Positions 21,718 through 33,700 of a DNA stretch of 64,000 nt are shown here, piece by piece. Location of the stretch: NCBI RefSeq assembly GCF_032362555.1, contig NC_083530.1, forward strand, positions 5,672,001 to 5,736,000. The letters run 5' to 3'. The position numbers and the translations under genes are program-made. Every line of letters begins with the position of its first letter. Position 1 is the stretch's first letter. The stretch comes from Amyelois transitella (Eukaryota; Arthropoda; Insecta; Lepidoptera; Pyralidae). The notes beneath the pieces were generated by a model. The model saw only the letters and a program-made list of their open reading frames with translations. It ran no database searches and was not told where the DNA came from.

Positions 21718-24700
21718 ATGTCGTCTCTGACGAGGTGAGTTTATTTATTTTGTAATTATTTTAATATAAATATAATGATTATTTTGAAGTCATGTTCTTT
21801 ACAACGTTAAGTATTACAACAACAATTTATATTTAAGCTAGTATCGACTCAAAACAAAGTGTGATTTCTGACCAACCACTGACAACGCACCTTGGTAGCC
21901 CGTGTTTGATGATTTTGTTTTGCTATTTTCCAGCCTTTTACCGGCTCCAACACAGCAAGTGTGGGACCGTGATGACGAGTTCAAGGCGAAACGTGTCGGT
22001 AGTGCCTTAGTGGTGTCCCAGAGTAGCGTACCGCCATACGGGCAAAGGAAAGGTTGGGTGCCCCGCAATGAAGAAGATTTTGGAGGTAAATGCGCCGTGT
22101 TGTATATGACTTATAGGCAGTCAAGTTCTACTGCACCCGTTTAAATGTATGTAGCTTGTAATTTTGACACAAACTAAAAAAAACCTTGTTGAATAGAATG
22201 TTTACTTATTTAACTGGGCTTAACTCTTAAAACGGGCCACCGCCAGAGAGGTTGGGGAGGGTGGGGGAGGGTTTGTACGACCCCCCCAAGTATTTTTTTT
22301 TGCCGGAAGCCCCCCTTTTTTATATGAATTTTTGAAAATCTTAAAAATTGCACTAAACAACGCAATATTTTCGGTTTGTCATTGTAAACTGTGTTAATTT
22401 AGTATTACATAATTAGTTTGTCCATTAAACATGTACAATACATTAATTAATATATTTTAGCACAAAAAATAAAGTCAAAACTTTGCTTAAAAGTAAAAAC
22501 AAAAAAGACACTAACTATGAACAGAACGCAATCCACCGTTTCGGTTATGTGCTACTGTCATCTTATCTACTGAAAGTAACTGTCAGTAAATGGACAGCAG
22601 GGGGGCGCAGCCCCCCGGCACGGGGGGGTCGGGGGGTGGTAGCCCCCCGCAATGAAAAAAACAAATAGGTCACAAACCAAACTTGGTTCGGTTAGGTTAG
22701 GTTGGTGTAAACCACCAAAGCGGAGCGAGCGGAGCGTTCAAACTGAGTAAAAAAGTCTAGTATAGGTTAGGTTAGGTTTAACTCACCTTCATCCCTTTCA
22801 TCCCTTCTTACTTTCCCCCCCCTTGCCCATCTGGCGGTTAATGACCTTGAGCACACTTTTTATATGAAAACTTTAAAAATTCGTAAAAAAAATACTATAG
22901 GCTTACGGCAAGGGGGGGTCACGGGAGGGGTGGTGTTACACCCTCCCCCATCCCCCTCCCCCCTCCCCACCCCTCTCCGGCGGTGGCCCGTTTCAAGAGT
23001 TTTACCTTTATAGGTCGCGCGGTGGTTAAAGAACGCTCGGAAAAAATAGTGGGGGCAAACGGCGCATGTGTATATTCGCGCTCAAAAATGCTAAGGGAAA
23101 TGTTTTTTTTTTAATTTATTTAATACTAGCTGTTGTCCCGCAACTTCGCCCGCGTGATTTTCCAAAAAAAAGTAGCCTATGTTTTAACTCGGTTATTTAA
23201 CTATGTATATCCATATCTTATAATATACTTATAATGTTAGTATGGATTTTGTGCCTTATAAATACTTATAATCCCTACTTATATTATAAATGCGAAAATG
23301 TGTATGTGTGTATGTATGTTCAGTTTTCACACTTAACCTGACCTGGCTGAACCAATTTTGATGAAATTTGACATAGTTATATTCAACCGTGGACGGACAT
23401 AGGGTAGGGGCGACTTGTACTGTTTGAGAATTGATATATTATTTTAAGTTGTCGCGTACAAATACGATAAAACAATTTGTGCGCAACAGTACCCAAGAGA
23501 CACGGGACGCGCGAACTCAACGCGGGAAGTAAAGAGTGACTAATCCACCAATACGTGTCGCCGTCGGCGCACACCCGCCCCCCCTCTCTCCTCGTCCCAC
23601 CTAATAGACCTAAAAATTGATCACTGCGCATGCCCCTTCTACTTTTGCCGAGCGTTCTTAAACCACCGCGCGACCTATAACTGTCTATGTGCACAGCAGC
23701 TATCCAAGATGTTTGTATGCTCAGTGTAATCTTTAGTCACAGCTATGCGAGTGAGGCACTGATATTCTGCTCTTTATTATGTTGAATGAATACAGCTTAC
23801 AATTACGGTGATGGAAAACCTGCACATTCAGGCAACTGTATAACCATGATCATAAAAGGTTTCAGTTCCCCTGCAAAAGCTGTCAGATGGAAGTCACTTT
23901 ATATACAAACTTGACTTATCCATTGTGCGCCTTCGGCTCCCCACCAGAGTGGTGACGATATAACCAGGACTATAGCCAGGAGGAAGATGATAAAGTTAAG
24001 AAAAAAAATTGTTATATCCACATGTTAACTGAAACATGTTGTGCTTACTGAAACTTCGTTTGCAGATGGAGGGGCGTTCCCCGAGATTCACGTGGCACAA
24101 TACCCGCTGGGTATGGGAGCGCGGGGCAAGGAGAGCACATCCAACGCTCTAGCGGTGCAACTGGACGAGTCTGGACATGTGAAATACTCGGCTATAGCTC
24201 GACAAGGACATAGTGCTGATAAGGTATGTTAACATCAATTTTTTAATGATCATCATGAGATTATTAAGGTCAGGACATCCCTGATTTGAAAAATATATCC
24301 TGAGAAACAGATTTAGTCATGTGTATATCCATTGAGGTAGACAGAGCCAGGAGTCCCAGATTGCTAGCCCATCACCTATAAGAAAAATCCTTAGTTTATT
24401 AGTCTTTCCCTTAGTCGTCTTTTACAACATCCATGAAAAGGTTATGGAGTGGTCCTATTTTTGAGTGCCGGTAACTACATGTCACTGTTGAGAAATAAAT
24501 TTTTTGAAAAGGCTTACTTTGTGTAATGTGTAGCTAACATCCTTCTCCCTTATAAAGAAAGAAAGAAAGAAAAATCGTTTATTTGGTACATTAACAAAAT
24601 ATAAATTGGAATTAGTGAATTATCACACCTCTAATTAAAGAAATCTTTATTTTCAGATTATCTACTCCAAACTGACAGACCTCCTGCCTTCGGAGGTGTT

Positions 24701-27700
24701 GGCCGAAGACAACCCGACTCTCCAAAAGCCGGACGATGAGGACATCCAAGAAATTACAGAGAAGACGAAGCTGGCACTGGAGAAACTGACTAACGCTAAG
24801 ATTTCTGCTGCGATGCCTGTTAAAGCTGCTCCCAAAGCTGTGAGTTGATATTCCTTTTTGTTAGGGGTGTAATGCCGAAGGACTCCGAATTCCTTGCGGG
24901 GTAAACAGTAAAGAACCTTAAAAAACTAAAAGGTTACGTCCAGCTGTTTTGCTTCAAATGGAACTGAGATTCAAATAGTGACAGGTGCAAGCCCATCGCC
25001 TAAAAGAAGAATTCCAAGTTTATAAGCCTACCCCTTAGTCACCTTTGCGACATCCATGGCAGAGAGATGGAGTGGTCCTAACCTTTTTTCTATTGGTGCC
25101 GAGAACGACACGGTGTGTTATGTATCGTGTTAAATGATGCTGCTCTAAATTCAAATTCGTGTTTTCGAGCAGCGATAGAACCAATCATTAAGTAGCACTG
25201 ATAGTGGTTCATGTTTTCAGGCGCCCGCGCAGTACATCCGCTACACTCCGGCGCAACAAGGGGGCGCGTTCAATTCCGGAGCTAAGCAGCGGGTTATCAG
25301 GTTAGTTTGTTTGTTTCTTAAAAATAATTATTGTAAATTTTATTCTGTGTCCTGGCTTTAGTTCCGGTTGCATCCTCACCACTCTGGAGAGAAGCCTGGG
25401 GTATTCCTTTGACCATGGATCCTAGATTGTGCGAGTCAGCAGTTTTACACGAAGCGACTCCCGTCTGACCTCCACAACCTTTGCAGGGGAACCTAACTCG
25501 TATTGGATTGATCATGGTTACACATCCAGTAGCCTGAATGTGCAGGTTTCCTCACGATGTTTTACCTCAACGTAAGAGCATTGGTTAGTTTTAAAGTAAG
25601 CGTAAATGTAAAAACGTAAATTTATTCCATTCGGATCCAGGGGATCAGAATACACAATTCCAATTCAAAAGTTTTATTCATTATTGTTATAGAACACTTA
25701 ATAATTGTCATATCTTTTGGTTACACAACATTGGTTGACGTCAAATAAATTACTTAAGATAAGCTTACCGCAGTGCAGAAGAAGCGGTAACAAACTGCAC
25801 TGCAACATTTTCTTCAACAACGTCAACTTTACAAACATAGAATAGAAATAGAGGATGTGAACAGATCTTTCAATTCCCCCACAGGATGGTAGAAGCCCAA
25901 GTGGACCCCATGGAGCCCCCCCGCTTCCAGATAAACAAGAAGATCCCGCGGGCGGCGCCTTCCCCTCCAGCGCCGGTGTTGCACTCGCCCCCCAGGCGGG
26001 TCTCCGTCAAACAGCAGAGAGACTGGAAAGTGCCGCCGTGTGTGTCGCACTGGAAGAACGCTAAAGGTGAGTGAGCTCTGATGCTGCTGAATGTGGATGA
26101 TGATGGGGTCTTAGAATTAATTAATTCATATGAATTAGTTAATAACGCGTAGCTAATTAATGTCATTGTAATTAAGAAAATTTTGCCTTAAATGTTTTAC
26201 ATTATTATAGGATACTTCATATGCTTAAAAATTGTCGAATCTTTTGATTTCACATGATAGGGATGTGGACTGTACTCAAATAAGTATAAAATTTTACCAC
26301 AAAAAGGTAGTTTCTATAGTAAAAATAATAAAAAAACACAATATTTTCCTCAATAAACAAGGGATCATTTTTTTATTTAATAAAATGTAATTAAATATTT
26401 CACCCTCAAGTCACGTGACAATGAACACCAATCAAAATTCGTGACGTCACGCGTTGCAATACTTACAAGAATTTTCGCTGTCAAGTATTATGGTGATTTG
26501 CGTCCGATTTTCTTTTTGAATAAATTTTTAAAGGTTTTCCCATAATAAAAAGTGGATATATTGAGGCAGATAGTTCAAATTTGCCGTGTGGTTTCCGGCA
26601 CTAATATAAAAGGATAGGACCACTCCATCTTTCTCCCGTGGATGTCGACTAAGGGATATGCTTATAAACTTGGGATTCTTATAGATGATGGGCTAGCAAC
26701 CTGTCTCTGTTTGAATCTCAATTCCAACATTAAGTCTTGCGCCAATCTACGAGCCTAGTCTCGAGCGTGCCACCTCCGCCATGGGGTTGGGCGACCACCA
26801 GGTAATGGCTAGCCTTACCCTGGCATGCGGGGCTCAGCTGGGGCGGACATTATTTTTCCCTTGCGCCTCGTGGGGATCGCATGGCTGCAAATTTTAAAAA
26901 GCACCTAAGTGGTGGCGATGGTGCCCTCACCCCATCACGTTCCTGGCGGGAGCGGTATGCGGTCTGCTGAAAGCCGCTTTGCGACGATGAATGTAAGAGG
27001 AGGAATGAAGGATAAGATTGAGGAAGTATGCCAGATGATGGATGGAAGACGTTTGGATGTGTTGTGCGTGAATGAAACGAAGCGGAAAGGATGCGACGCG
27101 ACGCAGCACGGCCCTTACACGGCGTATTGGTCTGGAATTTCCAGTACCAGCCGAGGCTGTCAAGGGGTCGGTCTAATTCTTTCTGCACGAATGGCTGAGT
27201 GTGTGAATGAGTAAGAGTGTGTCAGCCCTCGCTTTCTTTGGATTAGGCTGAAAGTTGGAATCACTCGGATCTTCGTTCTAGGTGTTTATGCACCGTGGGA
27301 TGTGGGTTCGAGGGGTACAACAACAGCAAAAAGAGAAGACGAGGAGTTCTGGAATAGTGTAAGAGAAGTATTGAAAGTTACCAAGCCAAATGAGAAGATT
27401 ATTATGCTAGGTGATTTTAATGGATGGGTGGGTGTAAAGCGTGATGGATATGAAAAGGTGCTTGGTGCGTGTGGTGACGAAAAGGTGAATGATAATGGAA
27501 GAAGTGTATTAGAAATTTGTCTAGAGTGGGATCTTTTTGTGTCGAACTCAATGTTTCGACATAAAAAGATCCACACCTACACAAGAGTGGAAGGTATTTT
27601 AAAAAGTATGATAGACTTTGTGATTGTAGATGAAAGATTGAAGAACAAAGTGCTGGATACCCGTGCATATGGCGGTGCTGGCATTGACTCGGACCATTTA

Positions 27701-30700
27701 CTGGTGATATCCCGGATAAGGGGTATCTTCAATCGCTGGCGGCAAAGGGTTAGGGAGCAAACTAGCGCTTTAGAAAGAGTGAAAGTAGAAAATTTGCAAG
27801 ATATGGATGTAGGCAAGAAGCATATTAATAGACTGAAGGATGAATTTGAAGATTTAGATGAGATGAGCGATATTTAAGATGGATGGAAGGAATTTAAAGA
27901 AAGAATTGTGAAAGTAGCTGTTGAAGTGTGTGGTGTAAGTAGAAGAAGAAAAGGAAAAAATCACAAAAGTGCGTGGATGAGTCAAGATGTGCAAGAACTT
28001 GTGCGAGAAAAGAAGAAAGCATGGCTGGATTTGTTAGCAGCAAAAGCTAACTTGAGAATGCAAAAGGTTATGGATGAAGATGTGAATGAAGCACGTAAGG
28101 AATATAAAAAAATGAAAGATTTGGTTAAGAAAGTTGTTAATAGAAAGAAAGAAGAGTATAAAGAGGAATTTGATAAAAGGCTTTCAGAAGACTTTCAGTC
28201 AAATCTGAAAGTAATCTGGCAATCCGTAAGATCAGCCCGAGGAAAAACTATAACCAGAGAGCTGACCAGTATCAGAAGCCAGGATGGAAGCGTTGTGAAA
28301 GGAGAAGAATGTGCGCTAAAGATATGGAAGGACCATTTTGAAAGTTTATTTGAAAAAAAAGGAAGGAAACAATAAAGATTTCTGCTATAAAAATGAAAAG
28401 AGAATGCCATGGAAGGCGAAATTGAAATGTTCGAAATTAAGCATTTAAGAGTATGAAAGCGTGGAAGGCTGCTGGGTATGATAGAGTGTCGGTCGAGATG
28501 CTAAAAGCAGGAAAAGGCGTAGAAGTTAGTCAGTTGTACTGCCTTTTCTATTTGTGTTGGATCTTTTGGTACTCGGCCGAAGCGGCCGAGTACCAAAAGA
28601 TCCAACATCCAAATCCAAAAGATTGGTGTATGACTGTTATCGTGCCACTTTACAAAGGAAAAGGGTCACAGCTGGACTGCAAAAATTATCGTGGTATAAG
28701 CCTGCTTAGCGTCGTCGGCAAATTTAAAAGGAAATGGTGTACTGATCAGGTCTTTTCATTGCGATGCATAGCCGAAAAGTTTTTGGCCAAGAGTCAAAAA
28801 GTCTATTGCTCATTCGTAGATCTGGAAAAGGTCTATGACAGAGTTGAGAGGAATGAATTGTGGTCAGGATTTCTGTCTCTTAATACGAGCACTGAAATCC
28901 TTATATGAGGATTCGAGTGCTTGTGTCAGGATAAACGGAGCGCACGCTGAGTGGTTTAAGATTGAGAAAGGCGTTAGGCAAGGATATGTGGCGTCACCGT
29001 GGCTGTTCAACCTATTTATGGATAGCTGTTTGACAGATTTATGTATGTATGTACATATCTACCATTACAGACTTAATGTAATGCGATAGTGTATAATCAA
29101 GCTGCCCTTGTTGATTGAGCAATGCGTTCCCTCGGGCAGGCTACACGATCCCGCTGGACAAGCGGCTGGCGGCGGACGGGCGCGGGCTGCAGCAGACGCA
29201 CATCAACGAGAACTTCTCGAAGCTGGCGGAGGCGCTGTACATCGCGGACCGCAAGGCGCGCGAGGCGGTGGAGGCGCGCGCGCAGCTGGAGCGGCGCCTG
29301 GCGCAGCGCGAGCGCGAGCGCAAGGAGGACCACCTGCGGGCGCTGGCGCAGCGCGCGCGCGACCACCGCGCGGGTACTGGCACACTGACACACTGACACA
29401 CTCACACACTGACACACAGCTGGAGCGGCGCCTGGCGCAGCGCGAGCGCGAGCGCAAGGAGGACCACCTGCGGGCGCTGGCGCAGCGCGCGCGCGACCAC
29501 CGCGCGGGTACTGGCACACTGACACACTGACACACTCACACACTGACACACAGCTGGAGCGGCGCCTGGCGCAGCGCGAGCGCGAGCGCAAGGAGGACCA
29601 CCTGCGGGCGCTGGCGCAGCGCGCGCGCGACCACCGCGCGGGTACTGGCACACTGACACACTGACACACTCACACACTGACACACAGCTGGAGCGGCGCC
29701 TGGCGCAGCGCGAGCGCGAGCGCAAGGAGGACCACCTGCGGGCGCTGGCGCAGCGCGCGCGCGACCACCGCGCGGGTACTGGCACACTGACACACTGACA
29801 CACTCACACACTGACACACAGCTGGAGCGGCGCCTGGCGCAGCGCGAGCGCGAGCGCAAGGAGGACCACCTGCGGGCGCTGGCGCAGCGCGCGCGCGACC
29901 ACCGCGCGGGTACTGGCACACTGACACACTGACACACTCACACACTGACACACAGCTGGAGCGGCGCCTGGCGCAGCGCGAGCGCGAGCGCAAGGAGGAC
30001 CACCTGCGGGCGCTGGCGCAGCGCGCGCGCGACCACCGCGCGGGTACTGGCACACTGACACACTGACACACTCACACACTGACACACAGCTGGAGCGGCG
30101 CCTGGCGCAGCGCGAGCGCGAGCGCAAGGAGGACCACCTGCGGGCGCTGGCGCAGCGCGCGCGCGACCACCGCGCGGGTACTGGCACACTGACACACTGA
30201 CACACTCACACACTGACACACAGCTGGAGCGGCGCCTGGCGCAGCGCGAGCGCGAGCGCAAGGAGGACCACCTGCGGGCGCTGGCGCAGCGCGCGCGCGA
30301 CCACCGCGCGGGTACTGGCACACTGACACACTGACACACTCACACACTGACACACAGCTGGAGCGGCGCCTGGCGCAGCGCGAGCGCGAGCGCAAGGAGG
30401 ACCACCTGCGGGCGCTGGCGCAGCGCGCGCGCGACCACCGCGCGGGTACTGGCACACTGACACACTGACACACTCACACACTGACACACAGCTGGAGCGG
30501 CGCCTGGCGCAGCGCAGTGTACTGGCACACTGACACACTGCCATACTGACACACTCACAAACCTTCGCATTTATAATATTAGTACAATCTGATCTGATCG
30601 ACTGACGTCCATCGAACACCGCTCGGTCCCCAGGTACTATTAGTGTTATCCTTCGATTCGGATAGCGCATTCAAGAAGATGAGAAAAACAATCATATTAT

Positions 30701-33700
30701 CTATCTCTACTAATGATAAAGCTAATGATAAGATTAGTAGCTTTCTATGTTTGTAACGAATAAACTCAAAAACTAACTGAACCAATTTTGATGAAATGAC
30801 GTACACAGTTGGAATAAACCGGGTGAAGCCACGGCCGGCCGCTAGTGTTTACATAAAATTTACCTCTCGGCAATATCGATAAATTATTTTTTTTTAACCT
30901 CCTTCAAAAACACAGGAATTCTCAATTCAACCGTATTTTAATAATTTATTTTCCACTTTACAAAGGTGAACCTTTACATTATTTTATAACTAGATTGTAT
31001 ACATTTAATCGAGTAACTATTCTCCCTTCAACCAGGCATTCGCGGCCCGGAGGACGAAGAACAAGAGGAGGCGGACGAGAGCGGACTCACAGCGGCCGAG
31101 AGGGACAAGCTGAGGGCGGAGAGGCACAAGGATAGGCAGAGGGAGAGGAACATAGCAAGAGCGGCGCCGGACAAGAGGTACACACATACATGTGTTCATG
31201 TATTTATCCCTTACAGGACAGACAGAGTTGACAGTATCGAAAAGATTAAAAGGCCACTTTCAGCTGTTTGGCTTAATGATAGAATCGAGATTTGAGGGCG
31301 GAGACACAAGGATAGGCAGAGGGAGAGGAACATAGCAAGAGCGGCGCCGGACAAGAGGTACACACACGTGTGATAACGTATTTATCCCTTACAGGGCAGA
31401 CAGAGGCGACAGTCTCGAAAATACTAAAAGGTCACGTTCAGCTGTTTGGCTTAATGATAGAATTGAGATTCATATAGTGACAGGTTGCTGGCCCCGTCGC
31501 CTACAAGAAAAATACCAAGTTTATTTGCATATCCCTTAGTCGCCTTTTACGACATTTATAGGAAAGAGATGATTGGTAATATTGTAGTGCCGCAATTCTG
31601 AAATTATAAGAAGACAAAAGTCATGATTCTATTTTTGTTCTATTCTCATATTTTTTTTTTTATTATAAATATGCTTTTGTGTTCAAACTTAAAAATTGAC
31701 ATCAAAATTAAAAATGTAACGTGATGGTGTACGATCTTAACAAATTTAATTGTAAACAGGTTTAATTTTGCATGTACTTAAAGTACTTTTAGTTTGTTTG
31801 AACGCGCTAATCTCAGGAACTCGAAAAATTCCTTTTGTGTTGAATATAGACCATTTATCGAGGAAGGCTTAAGGCTATATAACATCACGCTGCAACTATT
31901 ACGAGCGAAGAAATAATGGAAAATGTGAAAAAAAACGGGGAAAATTATTCATCCTTGAGGGCTTCAATGATGCCCAAAATAACTATTCCACGCGGACGAA
32001 GTCGCGGGCACAGTTAGTATTTTATATACTTTACAGCATAATATACTGCAAAATTGTTAGTTCACTAAATTGAATTAGAAAAAAATGTATACATATATCG
32101 ATAATCTGCCTGTCCTGGTGAAGGGTCAGGTCAAAAGTGCCCGAAACCGCCGAGCTTGCATGAAGAGAGTTATGAATGTGGATGAAGCAAAGGAAGTATG
32201 CAGGGATCGTGGCAAGTGGAAAGAGGTAGTCTCTGCCTACCCCTCCGGGAAAGAGGCGTGAGTTTATGTATGTATGTATATATCGATTGTTAATTTGTAT
32301 GTTTGTCCGCAGATCTAAACTAGTGAAAGACCGTGAACGCGACATCTCAGAACAGATAGCTCTAGGGCTCCCGGCGAAGACGAACCAGGGCGGGGAAGGC
32401 ATGTTCGACCAGAGACTGTTCAACAACAGCAAGGGAATGGACAGCGGTGAGCGTTGTATATCTACACTAATATTATAAAGAGGGAAACTTTGTTTGTTTG
32501 TTTGTTTGGTTGTAATGAATAGGCTGAAAAACTACTGGACCGATTTTAAAAATTCTTTCACCATTCGAAAGCTACATTATCCACGAGTAACATAGACTAT
32601 ATTTTATTTTGGAAAAAAATAGGGTTCCGTAATATATTTGGATTTTTCGGACACAAACTGAAAAAAATCAACCAAAAAGTTACTTATTTTGCGTACGCTG
32701 CCTAAACTACGAAAGATAGAACCATAAAATGTTTTAATTAATTGTAGATCTTAAAAATATCTACAAAAAAGTCCGCGACACACTACACCTATCTATGTCG
32801 AGTGAGGCACAACAACCACATTTTTATTTAAAAATCTTTAATTTTGTTTGGTCTACATTTAAACGCGTTTTCTTTACTCATGCTATTAATCCTTATCAAA
32901 ATAAATAATTTCATCAATAAGTACAGTTTATGTTGATAATATTTGGTCTTCGAATGATTAAAATTGGACGATTGGTTTTGAAGTTGTGGTGAAATTAAAA
33001 TATTACGATTTCTGCTGCACGGCCCGTTGCGAAGTGAACAAGACTTAGTTAGCCGCTTTGCGGGCGGTCCTTTAGTTAGTTCTAATAGAGATATATTTAG
33101 TATCGGCTGTGCATCCGTGCGAAGCCGGGGCGGGTCGCTAGTATATATATATACTAGCTTTTGCCCGCGACTTCGCCCGCGCAAATGTATTTTACATTAT
33201 AAGGATACGCCATAAAATTTCATGTACTTACAATTGTTCGACGTTCAAGTGATAACGTATTTTCTTACATCATTGTTATACATACATACATACATACATA
33301 CATAAAATCACGCCTCTTTCCCGGAGGGGTAGGCAGAGACTACCTCTTTCCACTTGCCACGATCTCTGCATACTTCTTTCGCTTCGTCCACATTCATAAC
33401 TCTCTTCATACAAGCTCGGCGGTTTCGGGTACTTTTGACCTGACCCTTTATCATTGTTATAACAAAAAAAAATTCACGTTTTCCCCAGGTTACGGCGACG
33501 ACGAAGCCTACAACGTGTACGACAAGCCGTGGCGTAACCAGGACTCGGTCGGCGCCCACATCTACCGGCCGAGCAGGAACGCCGACAAAGACAATTACGG
33601 CGGAGACATGGACCAGTTGGCTAATACCCGCAGGTATAGTATACCACGTCTATGACCCGTGCGGGGTGGGCGGAGACAATTGATGATTTAGATAGATAGA

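Noticed and set aside
25829-26166. Minus-strand frames over SNW1 exon 6
   Set aside because: Shadows of the coding exon; the plus-strand frame is the conserved SNW core.
29097-30473. Overlapping minus-strand frames of 133-190 aa (VSVCQCASTRAVVARALRQR-like)
   Set aside because: They repeat exactly every 134 bp because of the tandem array and show biased Arg/Ala/Cys/Val content from the GC-rich repeat. They are not genes.
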